64,000 nt of DNA, taken from Thermobispora bispora DSM 43833. Lineage in GTDB: Bacteria; Actinomycetota; Actinomycetes; Streptosporangiales; Streptosporangiaceae. Shown here in pieces: positions 17,148 to 26,490 of the stretch. A program made the translations under genes and the position numbers. The notes beneath the pieces are model-generated. The model was given only the letters and a program-made list of their open reading frames with translations, made no database searches and was not told the origin of the DNA. Location of the stretch: contig NC_014165.1 in assembly GCF_000092645.1 (NCBI RefSeq), positions 806,001 to 870,000 of the forward strand, written 5' to 3'. Numbering within the stretch: position 1 is the first letter of the stretch; every line of letters starts with the position of its first letter.

Positions 17148-17984
17148 ATGTTCGGTCACGCCGAGATCCACGACGGGGTCGAGGTGCTCGATGTGGGCAC
17201 CGGTTGCGGATACGGGGCGGCGCTGCTCGCCCGCCGTCTGGGCGATGACCGTGTCACGAGTGTGGACGTCGATCCCTACCTGACGAAGGCCGCCGCCGAG
17301 CGGCTCGACCTGATCGGGCTGCACCCGCGGATCGTCACGGCGGACGCCACGGGGCCGCTGACGGGGGAGTACGACCGGATCGTGGCGACGGTGTCCGTAC
17401 GGCCCATCCCGCCGAGCTGGTTGCAGGTGCTGCGGCCGGGCGGGCGCCTGGTCACCACGATCGCCGATACCACGATCATCGTCGTCGCCGATAAGACCCC
17501 CGATGGCGGCGCCGCCGGGCGGGTCATGTGGGACCGCGCCGGGTTCATGCGCACCCGGCACGGCGACGACTACCCGCCGGATGAGCTGGCCGACCGGTTC
17601 AGGGAGATCCACGACCGGGAGGGGGACGAGGTCACCCGCGGCCGGTACCCGGTGGTGGAGGTGGCCGAGGCATGGGAGCTGCAGTCGATGCTGGAGGTCG
17701 TCGCACCGGGGATCGAGCACTGGTACGACGAGGACGACGAGGGGCGGCGCACGGCGCTCATGGTGCACCCGGACGGCTCCTGGGCCCGGGCGACCGCCAT
17801 GCGGGACGAGGCGCCGATCGTTCACCAGGGCGGGCCGCGCCGCCTATGGGACCTCCTCGATCGGATCCGGCATCGCCGGCTGGTGGAGGGGAGCCTGCCG
17901 CTGTACGGCTCGCGCGTGCGCATCACCCCCGACGGTGTGGTCCACCTGCGGCGGGGCCGGTGGACGGCCGTGATCGGCCCGTGA
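17148..17984 (+). pseudogene. PIMT-like SAM methyltransferase, N-terminally truncated
   Basis: The frame from ATG 17148 gives 278 residues. SAM-binding motif I is present at once (VLDVGTGCGYGAALLARRL), followed by VTSVDVDPYLTKAA, IVTADAT and VLRPGGRLVTTIAD, as in protein-L-isoaspartate methyltransferase-like proteins. A long C-terminal part of about 150 residues is typical of larger actinobacterial relatives. Those relatives have roughly 100 more N-terminal residues; here the frame is cut by TAG at 17112-17114, only 11 codons upstream of the ATG, and those codons (SSSTLPSLLLR) look like native coding sequence. There is no ribosome site before ATG 17148. A 5'-truncated pseudogene is most likely; a short functional protein cannot be excluded. 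Confidence 0.6.
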
Positions 17985-18056
17985 CCCGTTTCCGCACGGC
18001 TAGCGAGCAAGATCACGTATGATCCCGCTCGTCGCTCCTTCCTCTCTTGGAAGTCT

Positions 18057-19055
18057 TCACGGAACCGGGGAGCCCGGCGAAGGCGTGCCGTCGCCGGGCT
18101 TTCCGCCGTGCGAGGAGCCCAGGGGCTCGCGCGGCCTGGCCTTCGGCGCCGGGACGCTCCGGGCCCAGAGGAAGCCGATCGCCGCCCACGCGGCGTCGGC
18201 CGCGCTGAAGACCACCCGGGAGACCACGGCGACGACCAGCGCCTGCGACGTGCCGAGCACCGGGGAGAGCGCGAGGACCATGGCGCCTTCCCGCACCCCG
18301 ATGCCCGCGGGGATCACCACGGTGAGGATGCCGGTGGCCCACGCCAGGGCGTACGCCCCGGCCGCGATCGGGTAGAGGGACACCCCGCCGGGGCGCATGT
18401 CGGCCACGAGCACCCACAGGTGCACGCCGTACACCAGCCAGCCCAGCATGGTCCAGGCGAGTGCCTTCGCCATGTCGGCCCCGCTGAGCACCCGGTCGAG
18501 GGCCTCCCTGCGCAGGATGCGCAGCGCGAGGTTCAGCCCCCAGGTCAGCACCCGCGGGTGGAGGCCGATGAGGATCATCGGGATCAGCGCGAGCAGCCAC
18601 CACCCCTCGCGGGCGATCTGCCGGGAGAGGGTCGCGGCGGCGAGGAGCAGGGCGCAGCCGAGCGAGGCGGCGAGGCCCAGGGTGGTGGCGCCGAACGTCC
18701 GCCGGGGCGGGGCGCCGTGTTCCCGGGCGAGCTCGATCATCGCGGCGAACGACCAGACCGTGCCGGGGATGTACTTGCCGAGCTGGCCGACGAAGAGCAC
18801 CCGCGCCGCCACGGGCAGCGGGAGCGGGGAGCCCAGCCCGGCGAGGATGTCCCGCCAGGCGACCAGCATGAGGCCGAGCCCGGCGAGCACCGCGGCGAAG
18901 GAGACCGCGACCGACCACCAGGAGAGCTGCGCGAGGGCGGCGACGGTCTCCGACCGGTTCCGGGCCAGGCCGTAGCCGAGGAAGCCGAGCGCGGCCAGCA
19001 CCAGCAGGGCCCGCACCACTCGGCTGGAACTCAGGCGGGTGAGCAAGCGCGGCAC
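18057..19055 (-). CDS. Flippase-like membrane protein (lysylphosphatidylglycerol synthase TM/UPF0104 family)
   Basis: 332 residues from the GTG at 19053-19055. About seven to eight hydrophobic helices are seen, with the family motif ARVLFVGQLGKYIPGTVW near residue 75 and VIPAGIGVREGAMVLALSP near 250. A Pro-rich tail ends the protein. This is the LPG synthase membrane-domain family, whose members flip or synthesise aminoacylated lipids, or occur in glycolipid gene sets without the aminoacyltransferase domain, as here. A paralogue lies at 20169-21146 beyond a divergent methyltransferase gene. The ribosome site is weak (GGCCCC). The function is inferred as lipid translocation; the substrate is unknown. 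Confidence 0.82.
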   Translation of the reverse strand: MPRLLTRLSSSRVVRALLVLAALGFLGYGLARNRSETVAALAQLSWWSVAVSFAAVLAGLGLMLVAWRDILAGLGSPLPLPVAARVLFVGQLGKYIPGTVWSFAAMIELAREHGAPPRRTFGATTLGLAASLGCALLLAAATLSRQIAREGWWLLALIPMILIGLHPRVLTWGLNLALRILRREALDRVLSGADMAKALAWTMLGWLVYGVHLWVLVADMRPGGVSLYPIAAGAYALAWATGILTVVIPAGIGVREGAMVLALSPVLGTSQALVVAVVSRVVFSAADAAWAAIGFLWARSVPAPKARPREPLGSSHGGKPGDGTPSPGSPVP

Positions 19056-19137
19056 GGGGCCAGCGTAGGCCCTGGCCGGTGCCGGGCCGTACCGTCCTCC
19101 CGGATCCGGTACGGCCTCGCAACGCGCCCGGGATACC

Positions 19138-19222
19138 GGACCCTCGTTCCGGCCCCGGCCTAGGGGACGCTCGCTCCGGCCCCCGGCGTACGGGATGCCC
19201 GTTCCCGGCCCGGCGTCACGGG
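19138..19222. repeat. Degenerate ~27-28-base tandem repeat (three copies)
   Basis: Units starting with GGA at 19138, 19165 and 19193 share the pattern GGA-N8-CCGG-CCCCGGC-GTACG with several substitutions. They lie in the divergent promoter region between the flippase-like gene and the methyltransferase gene. Upstream, GGGATACCGGACC may be part of another decayed copy. Confidence 0.4.
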
Positions 19223-19268
19223 GAACCCGGCCGCGGGCGAACCGGGCCGCGGGGAGGCGCGGCACCGG

Positions 19269-19274
19269 TACTGT
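19269..19274 (+). promoter_or_regulatory. -10 box (TACTGT) upstream of a short leaderless ORF
   Basis: TACTGT ends eight bases before a GTG at 19283 and no ribosome site lies between, so the transcript should begin at this GTG rather than at the methyltransferase start. Confidence 0.45.
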
Positions 19275-19282
19275 TGGGCTCC

Positions 19283-19324
19283 GTGAGTGGGAACCCAGGC
19301 ATCTCGGCGGTGATCGACCGGTGA
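19283..19324 (+). CDS. Possible leaderless upstream ORF (13 codons)
   Basis: GTG 19283 lies where the mRNA 5' end is expected and opens a 13-codon frame (VSGNPGISAVIDR) whose TGA overlaps the GTG of the methyltransferase at 19321 (GTGA). The methyltransferase has only a poor ribosome site, so translation of this ORF could deliver ribosomes to it. The peptide has no recognisable similarity. Confidence 0.35.
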   Translation: MSGNPGISAVIDR

Positions 19325-20172
19325 GCAGGAAGCGGACCGCCCAGCTTGCGTACTCCGAGCTTCAGGCCGCCATGCTCGACGAGGACAAACGCCGCCGCAA
19401 GGCCGCGAAGATCATCGCGGTGCTCGCGCACTTCTTGGGCAGGGAGAAAGCCGACCGCGGCGAGATCCTCGCCGGGCTCACCGTCGGGGACATCGGCTGC
19501 TCGGCGGGGTTCATCGCCGACGAGCTCGCGGCCGCGGGGGCGAGCCGTACGTTCGGGGCCGACATCGACGTGCCCGGGCTGAAGAAGGCGGCCGGGAGGT
19601 TCGGCCACCGCGTGGGGTTCGTCTGCGCCGACGGCGCCGCCCTGCCGTTCCCCGACGGATCGATCGACGTGCTCGTCTTCAACCACATCTACGAGCACGT
19701 GGTCGACCCGGACGCGGTGGTGAGAGAGATGCGCCGGGTGCTCGCCGACGACGGCGTGCTCTACCTCGGGCTCGGCAACCGGCTCGGGATCATGGAGCCG
19801 CACTACCGGCTGCCTTTCCTCTCTTATCTGCCGGCGGCCGCGGCGGACCGGTACGTCCGGGCGTTCGGCCGGGCCGACCACTATCACGAGCGGTTCCGCA
19901 CCCGGTGGGGCCTGCGCCGGATGCTCGCCGGGTTCCACGTCTGGGATTACACGCTCCCCGTGCTCGCCACCCCGGAGCGGTTCGCCGGGGAGGAGCTCTT
20001 CACCGGCCCGGTGGGGCGGGCCGCGAAGGCGACCCTGGAGCGCACGCCGCGCCCGGTGCTCCGGGCGCTCCTGCCCCTGGTGCCCACCTACCTGTGGGTC
20101 GCGACCAAGACCCCGCGGCGCCCGCTCGGCTCCCCGCTCCCGCAGCCTCCGGAACCGGTGCCCACCCCATGA
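19321..20172 (+). CDS. Class I SAM-dependent methyltransferase
   Basis: 283 residues. After an N-terminal helix region (AYSELQAAMLDEDKRRRKAA) the Rossmann core is visible: motif I VGDIGCSAGFIADELA, acidic loop GADIDVP, ALPFPDGSIDVLVFNHIYEH (motif for type 11 methyltransferases) and VLADDGVLYLGLGNR. The C-terminal third (LPFLSYLPAAAADRYVRAF) resembles lipid or glycan methyltransferases. GTG 19321 overlaps a 13-codon upstream ORF; its own TGA overlaps the ATG of the following flippase-like gene (ATGA), so the two are coupled. The association with two flippase-like proteins suggests a lipid or lipid-linked substrate, which is inference. Confidence 0.85.
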   Translation: MSRKRTAQLAYSELQAAMLDEDKRRRKAAKIIAVLAHFLGREKADRGEILAGLTVGDIGCSAGFIADELAAAGASRTFGADIDVPGLKKAAGRFGHRVGFVCADGAALPFPDGSIDVLVFNHIYEHVVDPDAVVREMRRVLADDGVLYLGLGNRLGIMEPHYRLPFLSYLPAAAADRYVRAFGRADHYHERFRTRWGLRRMLAGFHVWDYTLPVLATPERFAGEELFTGPVGRAAKATLERTPRPVLRALLPLVPTYLWVATKTPRRPLGSPLPQPPEPVPTP

Positions 20173-21146
20173 CCCTGCGTCGTGCCGTACGCGTGCTCTT
20201 CCTCGCGGCCGCGCTGGGGTTCGGCGCGTGGGCGATCGCCGGCCAGTGGGCGGAGGTCGCCGGCGGGTTCGCCCGGCTCTCCTGGGCGGTGCTCGCCGGC
20301 TCGCTCGCGGCCGTGCTCGGGGCGCTGGCCGCCGGGATGCTGCTGTGGCGGGCGCTCCTCGCCGACCTCGGGTCGCGGCTGACCTTCGCCGAGGCCGCGC
20401 GGGTCTTCTTCGTGGGGCAGCTCGGCAAGTACATCCCCGGCTCGGTCTGGCCGGTGATCGCCCAGATGGAGCTGGGGCGCGACCACGGCGTCCCGCGGGC
20501 GCGCAGCGCCGCCGCCTTCTTCCTCACCTATCCCATCTACCTGGCGAGCGGGCTGCTGGTGGCCGCGGTCACGCTGCCGGCGCTCGCCGGCGACTCGGTG
20601 GCGGGGTACGCCTGGCTGCTGCTCCTCGTCCCGGTCGCCCTCGCCGCGCTCCACCCGGGGCTGGTGAACCGGGTGATCGACCTGGGGCTGCGGCTGCTGC
20701 GCCGGCCACCGCTGGAACGCCCGCTCACCCGCCGGGGGGTGCTCGCGGCCGCCGGGTGGGCGCTCGCCGGTTGGGCGGCGTACGGGGCGCACCTCGCGCT
20801 GCTCGTCCACGGCCTGGGGGCGACCGGCGCCGCCGCCGTGCCGCTCAGCGTGGGCGCGTTCGCCCTGGCCTGGTGCCTGGGCCTGGTCGTGGTCATCGCC
20901 CCGGCCGGCGCGGGGGTGCGCGAGGTGGCGATCGTGGCCGCGCTCGCTCCCGTGCTCGACCAGGGCTCGGCGATCGCGGCCGCGCTCTGCTCCCGCCTGG
21001 TGGTCTCGATCGGCGACCTGGTCTGCGCCGCGCTCGCCGGTCTGGCGTCCTGGCGGCTGCTCGCCGGGCGTCGTACGGTGACCGCGACGGGCGCGTCCGG
21101 GGCGGGTCACGGAGCGGACCTGTCCAGCGATGCTACTCGTGAGTAG
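20169..21146 (+). CDS. Flippase-like membrane protein (UPF0104 family), second paralogue
   Basis: 325 residues starting at the ATG that overlaps the methyltransferase stop. It has the same helix layout and motifs as the divergent gene at 18057-19055: ARVFFVGQLGKYIPGSVW and VIAPAGAGVREVAIVAALAP. The two are clear paralogues but have diverged widely elsewhere. Coupled translation with the methyltransferase argues that they act in one pathway, for example methylation and membrane transfer of a lipid-linked intermediate. GDP-mannose pyrophosphorylase follows after 160 bases with its own promoter. Confidence 0.85.
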   Translation: MTLRRAVRVLFLAAALGFGAWAIAGQWAEVAGGFARLSWAVLAGSLAAVLGALAAGMLLWRALLADLGSRLTFAEAARVFFVGQLGKYIPGSVWPVIAQMELGRDHGVPRARSAAAFFLTYPIYLASGLLVAAVTLPALAGDSVAGYAWLLLLVPVALAALHPGLVNRVIDLGLRLLRRPPLERPLTRRGVLAAAGWALAGWAAYGAHLALLVHGLGATGAAAVPLSVGAFALAWCLGLVVVIAPAGAGVREVAIVAALAPVLDQGSAIAAALCSRLVVSIGDLVCAALAGLASWRLLAGRRTVTATGASGAGHGADLSSDATRE

Positions 21147-21294
21147 GCTTAACGCACGGCCGGCACCGCGCGCGGGCCTCCACCCCGCGGGGACCGGCCG
21201 CGCCGGCGCGGGGTCACCTCCGCCCGGTACCGATGTAGGTGAAGCCGAAGTAGCACCGGCTCGTGTCACAGGTGTCAGGTGATGCGCGCTGGGC

Positions 21295-21300
21295 TACCCT
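21295..21300 (+). promoter_or_regulatory. -10 box (TACCCT) of leaderless manC
   Basis: TACCCT ends six bases before the GTG at 21307, with no ribosome site between. A weak TGTCAG lies at about the -35 distance. Confidence 0.45.
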
Positions 21301-21306
21301 CACGCT

Positions 21307-22416
21307 GTGCGGGAGAGATCTTTGCGTGCTTCGTCGTCGGGCCTTGAGGCGATCCTTCTCGTCGGAGGCCAGGGCACCCGCCTGCGGCCGTTGACCCTGA
21401 CCACCCCGAAGCCGCTCCTGCCCACGGCCGGGGTTCCCTTCCTCGCCCACCAGCTTGCCAAGGCGCGATCATACGGCGTGCGCCGCGTGGTGTTCGCGAC
21501 CTCGTACCGGGCAGAGCTGTTCACCGAGGCGTTCGGTGACGGTTCGGGCTTCGGGCTCGAGATCGTCTACATGACGGAGAAGCAGCCGCTCGGCACCGGC
21601 GGGGCGATCCGCAACGCCGCGGCGGCGCTCACCTGTCCGCCCGACGCGCCCGTCCTGGTGATGAACGGCGACATCCTCTCCGGGCACGACATCGCCGCAC
21701 AGGTCGAGGCCCACCTCTCGCGCGACGCCGCGGTGACCCTGCACCTGACCGAGGTCGAGGACCCCTCCCGGTTCGGGTGCGTCCCCATCACCCCCGACGG
21801 CCGGGTGACGGCCTTCCTGGAGAAGACCCCGAACCCGGTGACGAACCTGATCAACGCGGGCTGCTACGTGTTCCGCCGCTCGGTGATCGACTCCGCGATC
21901 CCGCCCGGGCAGGTGGTGTCGGTCGAGCGGGAGACCTTCCCCAAGCTCATCGAGGATGGCGCGCTCGTCCTCGGGTACGTCGACTCCTCCTACTGGCTGG
22001 ACGTCGGCACCCCGTCCGCGTTCGTCCAGGGCTCGGCCGACCTGGTGCTCGGCAAGCTCAAGTCTCCCGCGCTCCCGGGCGAGGCCGGGGAGTACCTCGT
22101 GCTCGAGGGGGCGACCGTGTCGCCGGAGGCGAAGCTCACCGGCGGCACCGTGGTCGGCACCCGGGCCATGGTCGAGGCGGGGGCGAGCGTCCAGGGCAGC
22201 GTCGTCTCCGACGACGCGGTGATCGCCTCCGGGGCGGTGGTGGTGGACTCCGTGGTCGGCGCCGGCGCCCGCATCGATCCCGGGGCGGTCCTCCGGGACG
22301 TGGTGGTGGGCGACCGCGCCCGGATCGGCTCGGGGAACGAGCTCACCTCCGGGCTGCGGGTCTGGCCCGGGGTCACGCTGCCGGAGTGCGCGGTCCGGTT
22401 CTCCAGCGACATCTGA
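21307..22416 (+). CDS. manC: GDP-mannose pyrophosphorylase-like NDP-sugar pyrophosphorylase
   Basis: 369 residues. The N-terminal nucleotidyltransferase domain has AILLVGGQGTRLRPLT followed by TPKPLLPTAGVPFLAHQL, the sugar-nucleotide pyrophosphorylase signature, then VLVMNGDILSG, FLEKTPNPVTNLINAGCYVF and SYWLDVGTP. The C-terminal part is a left-handed beta-helix of hexapeptide repeats (AVIASGAVVVDSVVGAGARI). In actinobacteria this clade makes GDP-mannose from mannose-1-phosphate; phosphomannomutase (39355) and an SIS isomerase (40886) in the window supply the precursor. The start GTG is probably leaderless. The mycobacterial equivalent is also near fbiA/fbiB and is called manB in some annotations, so the symbol is a convention. 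Confidence 0.88.
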   Translation: MRERSLRASSSGLEAILLVGGQGTRLRPLTLTTPKPLLPTAGVPFLAHQLAKARSYGVRRVVFATSYRAELFTEAFGDGSGFGLEIVYMTEKQPLGTGGAIRNAAAALTCPPDAPVLVMNGDILSGHDIAAQVEAHLSRDAAVTLHLTEVEDPSRFGCVPITPDGRVTAFLEKTPNPVTNLINAGCYVFRRSVIDSAIPPGQVVSVERETFPKLIEDGALVLGYVDSSYWLDVGTPSAFVQGSADLVLGKLKSPALPGEAGEYLVLEGATVSPEAKLTGGTVVGTRAMVEAGASVQGSVVSDDAVIASGAVVVDSVVGAGARIDPGAVLRDVVVGDRARIGSGNELTSGLRVWPGVTLPECAVRFSSDI

Positions 22417-22455
22417 CGGCGGCCCGGGAGCGACGGGAGCGAGGGAGCGAGGCCG

Positions 22456-23430
22456 ATGGGGGCAGCCCGCCCGGCGGTGCGGGAACGCGGGTGGCGGCCG
22501 GGGCGGCCGGTTGACATCGCGCTCACCCTCTCCCCGTTACGGCACGGCCGGGGCGACCCCACGTGGCGGCGCACCCCGGACGGGGCGGTGTGGCGCACCT
22601 CGCGCACGCCGGACGGGCCGGGCACGTTACGGATCACCGCGGCCGGGGGCGAGGTCCACGCGCAGGCGTGGGGCCCGGGCGCCGAGTGGCTGCTCGAGAC
22701 CCTGCCGTCGCTCCTCGGCGCCGACGATGATCTGACCGGGTTCGCCGGGACGCTCGCCGCGGCCGCCCGGTCGGGCCCCGCGGCGGCCCGGCATGCCGCG
22801 ATCGTCGCCTGGCTCGCCGCGCGCCTGCCCGGGTTGCGGATCGGTCGCTCCCAGCGGGTCTTCGAGTCCCTCGTGCCGGCCGTGCTCGAGCAGAAGGTCG
22901 TCGGCCGGGAGGCGTGGCGGGCCTGGCGGTGGCTGGTCACCCGGTACGGCGAGCCGGCCCCCGGCCCGGCCGCCTCCGCCGGTATGGCCGTGATCCCCCC
23001 GCCGGAGGTCTGGCGGGAGATCCCGAGCTGGGACTGGCACCGGGCGGGGGTGGAGGCCGTCCGGGCCCGGACCATCGTCAACGCCGCACGCCACGCCGGC
23101 CGGCTGGAGGCGACGGCGTGCGCCGGAGCGGCCTCCGCCGAGGCGGACCGGCTGCTGCGCGCCCTGCCGGGGATCGGGGTGTGGACCTCGGCCGAGGTGC
23201 GCCAGCGCGCCCACGGGGACGCCGACGCGCCGAGCGTGGGCGACTACCACCTGCCCGGCATCGTCGGCTGGGCGCTGATCGGCCGGAAGACGGACGACGC
23301 CGGCATGCTCGAGCTGCTGGAGCCGTTCCGCGGGCACCGGCACCGCGTGGTGCGGGTGATCGAGCTCAGCGGGGTCCGGCCGCCGGCCCGCGGCCCGCGC
23401 ATGCCCGCCCGCGACTACCGGTCCTTCTGA
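22456..23430 (+). CDS. HhH-GPD DNA glycosylase (3-methyladenine glycosylase 2/AlkA-like)
   Basis: 324 residues. The first 100 resemble the beta-rich N-terminal domain of AlkA-like enzymes; QRVFESLVPAVLEQKVVGREAWRAW is the conserved entry to the helical domain. The helix-hairpin-helix is LPGIGVWTSAEVRQRAHGD, and the catalytic Asp is in SVGDYHLPG. Such enzymes remove alkylated or otherwise damaged bases. The gene starts 39 bases after manC, and its ATG has a purine-rich sequence upstream (GAGCGAGG), so co-transcription is possible, but the functions are unrelated. Confidence 0.88.
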   Translation: MGAARPAVRERGWRPGRPVDIALTLSPLRHGRGDPTWRRTPDGAVWRTSRTPDGPGTLRITAAGGEVHAQAWGPGAEWLLETLPSLLGADDDLTGFAGTLAAAARSGPAAARHAAIVAWLAARLPGLRIGRSQRVFESLVPAVLEQKVVGREAWRAWRWLVTRYGEPAPGPAASAGMAVIPPPEVWREIPSWDWHRAGVEAVRARTIVNAARHAGRLEATACAGAASAEADRLLRALPGIGVWTSAEVRQRAHGDADAPSVGDYHLPGIVGWALIGRKTDDAGMLELLEPFRGHRHRVVRVIELSGVRPPARGPRMPARDYRSF

Positions 23431-23712
23431 CCCGGCTCCGGCCCGGCCGTCCCCGGCCGGTCGCCGCACCGTCCCGCCCGGCCGGGGCTCCGCCGCGAGA
23501 CGGCCGCGAGGGCGGCCCGGCGGGAGCGCCGCGACCGTCCACGGCCGCGGCCGTCCCCCGGGGACCGCGTGCCCGGGCCGGGGAGTCCCCAGCGGAGCCC
23601 TCGGCCGGGGCTCGCCCGCGCCCGGGCGGGGACCGTGCGCGGTGCGGCGCGACGGTGAGATACCGGTGACCCGTTCGCCGGGAATGCGGCGCTGTTGCGT
23701 ACTGTGCGGTCT
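23431..23712. other. Gene-free GC-rich stretch upstream of fbiC
   Basis: No credible coding frame; the only feature I can support is the fbiC -10 box at 23700-23705. Confidence 0.4.
23700..23705 (+). promoter_or_regulatory. -10 box (TACTGT) of leaderless fbiC
   Basis: TACTGT ends seven bases before the GTG at 23713, with no ribosome site in between. Confidence 0.5.
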
Positions 23713-26358
23713 GTGCGCAACGAGTACGTGAACCCGACTGCGATGCGCCGGGCCCTCGCCCGGGCGAGGGACGGCAAGACGCTCGACGCGGCCGAGGCCG
23801 CGATCCTGATGCGCGCCCGAGGGGAGGATCTGGAGGCGCTGCTCGGCCACGCCTCACGCGTGCGCGACGCCGGCCTCGTCGCCGCCGGCCGGCCGGGAGT
23901 GATCACCTACAGCAGGAAGGTGTTCATCCCCCTGACCCGGCTGTGCCGGGACCGCTGCGGCTACTGCACGTTCGCCGCGGCCCCGCACGAGCTGCCGAGC
24001 CCGTACCTCTCCCCGGACGAGGTGCTCGACATCGCCCGGCGCGGGGCGGCCATGGGGTGCAAGGAGGCGCTGTTCACGCTCGGCGACCGGCCCGAGGCCC
24101 GGTGGCGGCAGGCCCGGGAGTGGCTCGACGCGCACGGCTACGACGACACCCTCTCCTACGTCCGCGCGATGGCCATCCGGGTGCTGGAGGAGACCGGCCT
24201 GCTGCCGCACCTCAACCCCGGGGTGCTCACCTGGCGCGACCTGCAGCGCCTCAAGCCGGTCGCGCCGTCGATGGGCATGATGCTCGAGACGACCTCCCGG
24301 CGGCTCTTCGAGGAGAAGGGCATGCCCCACTACGGCTCGCCGGACAAGGACCCGGCGGTCCGGCTACGGGTGCTCGAGGACGCGGGGCGGCTGAGCGTGC
24401 CGTTCACCACCGGCATCCTCATCGGCATCGGGGAGACGATCGAGGAGCGGGTCGACTCGCTCTTCGCGATCCGCCGGGTGGCCCGGGAGTACGGCGGCAT
24501 CCAAGAGGTGATCGTCCAGAACTTCCGCGCGAAGCCGGACACGGCGATGCGGGGGATGCCCGACGCGGACCTGCACGACCTCGCCGCCACGATCGCGGTG
24601 GCCCGGCTGATCCTCGGCCCGAAGATGCGGATCCAGGCGCCGCCGAACCTGATCGGCGGCGAGTACGCGTTGATGATCCGGGCCGGCATCGACGACTGGG
24701 GCGGGGTCTCCCCGCTCACCCCCGACCACGTGAACCCGGAGCGGCCCTGGCCGCAGATCGAGGAGCTGGCGGAGCGCACCGCGGCGGCCGGGTTCCGGCT
24801 CCGGGAGCGCCTCACCATCTACCCCGAGTACGTGCGCGCCGGTGAGCCGTGGCTCGATCCGCGGCTGCGCGAGCACGTGGCGGCGCTCGCCGACCCGGAG
24901 ACCGGGCTGGCCAGGGAGGGGGCGGCCCCGGTGGGCCGGCCCTGGCAGGAGCCGGACGGCGGGTTCCCCTTGCGCACCGCGGGCCGGACCGACCTGCACA
25001 CCGCGATCGACACCGAGGGCCGCCGCAGCGACCGCCGCGCCGACTTCGACACCGTCTACGGCGACTGGGAGGCGCTCCGCGAGCGGCTGCCCGGCCGTAC
25101 GGCAGGCGGGGGCGCGGCGGGGCGGCCGATCGACGGCACGGTGCGGGCGGCGCTGCGGCAGGCGGAGCGCGACCCGGCCCGGCTCACCGAGGAGCAGGCG
25201 CTCGCCCTCCTCGACCTCGCCGGCGACGCCGAGGGCAGGGGCGCCGACGACGCGGGGCTGGACGAGCTCTGCCGGATCGCCGACGGGCTGCGCCGGGACA
25301 CGGTGGGCGACGAGATCACCTACGTGGTCAACCGGAACATCAACTTCACCAACGTCTGCTACACCGGCTGCCGGTTCTGCGCGTTCGCCCAGCGGCGCAC
25401 CGACCTGGACGCGTTCACGCTCTCACTGGAGGAGGTGGCCGAGCGGGCCGCGGAGGCGTGGGAGGCGGGCGCCACCGAGGTGTGCATGCAGGGCGGCATC
25501 CACCCCGACCTGCCCGGCACCGCCTACTTCGACCTGGCCCGGGCGGTGAAGGAGCGCTGCCCGGAGATCCACGTCCACGCGTTCTCCCCGATGGAGGTGG
25601 TGAACGGCGCGAGCCGGGCGAACATGTCGATCGAGGAGTGGCTGCTCGCGGCCAGGGAGGCGGGGGTGGACTCGCTCCCCGGCACGGCGGCGGAGATCCT
25701 CGACGACGAGGTGCGCTGGGTGCTCACGAAGGGCAAGCTCCCCACCCGCGACTGGATCGAGGTGATCACGACCGCGCACCGGCTGGGCATCCCGACCACG
25801 GCCACGATGATGTACGGCCACGTGGACACGCACCGGCACTGGGTGCGGCACCTCCGGCTGATCCGGTCGATCCAGGAGGAGACCGGCGGCTTCACCGAGT
25901 TCGTGCCGCTGCCGTTCGTGCACCACAACACGCCGATCTACCTCGCCGGGCTGGCCCGGCCGGGCCCGACCGCGCGGGAGAACCGGGCGGTGCACGCGCT
26001 CGCCCGGATCATGCTCCACGGGGCGATCGACAACATCCAGGTCTCCTGGGTCAAGCTCGACGCCGGCCTGCTCCGCGCCATCCTCGCCGGGGGCGTGAAC
26101 GACCTCGGCGGCACGCTCATGGAGGAGACGATCAGCCGGATGGCCGGGTCGGAGAGCGGGTCCTACCGGACGATCAGCGAGCTCGCCGAGCTGGTCGCGC
26201 CGACCGGCCGCCCGCTCCGGCAGCGCACCACGCTGTACGGCACGCCGCCGCCGGAGCGGATCGAGGCGGCGCGGCGGAGTGACGGCGTGTGCCGGAGCGT
26301 GCGCGCCGTGCTGCCGCTCGTGACCGGCCCGGGCGCGGGCGCGCCATGCCACGATTGA
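23713..26358 (+). CDS. fbiC: 7,8-didemethyl-8-hydroxy-5-deazariboflavin (Fo) synthase, CofG-CofH fusion
   Basis: 881 residues with two radical-SAM domains. The N-terminal CofG half has CX3CX2C at Cys79/83/86 ([11 protein letters not shown]); the CofH half has the second motif at Cys549/553/556 (CYTGCRFC). Other landmarks are [29 protein letters not shown] and [15 protein letters not shown]. The enzyme joins tyrosine to a ribityl-diaminouracil precursor to make Fo, the F420 chromophore. GTG 23713 is chosen because of the promoter spacing and because [18 protein letters not shown] is the usual N-terminus. In M. tuberculosis fbiC is remote from fbiAB; here the three are within about 7.5 kb. Confidence 0.96.
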   Translation: MRNEYVNPTAMRRALARARDGKTLDAAEAAILMRARGEDLEALLGHASRVRDAGLVAAGRPGVITYSRKVFIPLTRLCRDRCGYCTFAAAPHELPSPYLSPDEVLDIARRGAAMGCKEALFTLGDRPEARWRQAREWLDAHGYDDTLSYVRAMAIRVLEETGLLPHLNPGVLTWRDLQRLKPVAPSMGMMLETTSRRLFEEKGMPHYGSPDKDPAVRLRVLEDAGRLSVPFTTGILIGIGETIEERVDSLFAIRRVAREYGGIQEVIVQNFRAKPDTAMRGMPDADLHDLAATIAVARLILGPKMRIQAPPNLIGGEYALMIRAGIDDWGGVSPLTPDHVNPERPWPQIEELAERTAAAGFRLRERLTIYPEYVRAGEPWLDPRLREHVAALADPETGLAREGAAPVGRPWQEPDGGFPLRTAGRTDLHTAIDTEGRRSDRRADFDTVYGDWEALRERLPGRTAGGGAAGRPIDGTVRAALRQAERDPARLTEEQALALLDLAGDAEGRGADDAGLDELCRIADGLRRDTVGDEITYVVNRNINFTNVCYTGCRFCAFAQRRTDLDAFTLSLEEVAERAAEAWEAGATEVCMQGGIHPDLPGTAYFDLARAVKERCPEIHVHAFSPMEVVNGASRANMSIEEWLLAAREAGVDSLPGTAAEILDDEVRWVLTKGKLPTRDWIEVITTAHRLGIPTTATMMYGHVDTHRHWVRHLRLIRSIQEETGGFTEFVPLPFVHHNTPIYLAGLARPGPTARENRAVHALARIMLHGAIDNIQVSWVKLDAGLLRAILAGGVNDLGGTLMEETISRMAGSESGSYRTISELAELVAPTGRPLRQRTTLYGTPPPERIEAARRSDGVCRSVRAVLPLVTGPGAGAPCHD

Positions 26359-26490
26359 AGATCATTCTGATTCGCCACCTGGCACGCTGTTGTAACGCGT
26401 TCTAATATGCGGGCTCAAAGATCCCGGTAGGCCCGGAACCGGTCAGGATCAGCCGGGCATGTCCCCGAGAGCTTGAGGAGGACCAGCGAG

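Noticed and set aside
18072-18097. CCCGGCG / CGCCGGG hairpin as a terminator of the flippase-like gene
   Set aside because: It lies inside the coding region and encodes the C-terminal PGDGTPSPG-type tail.
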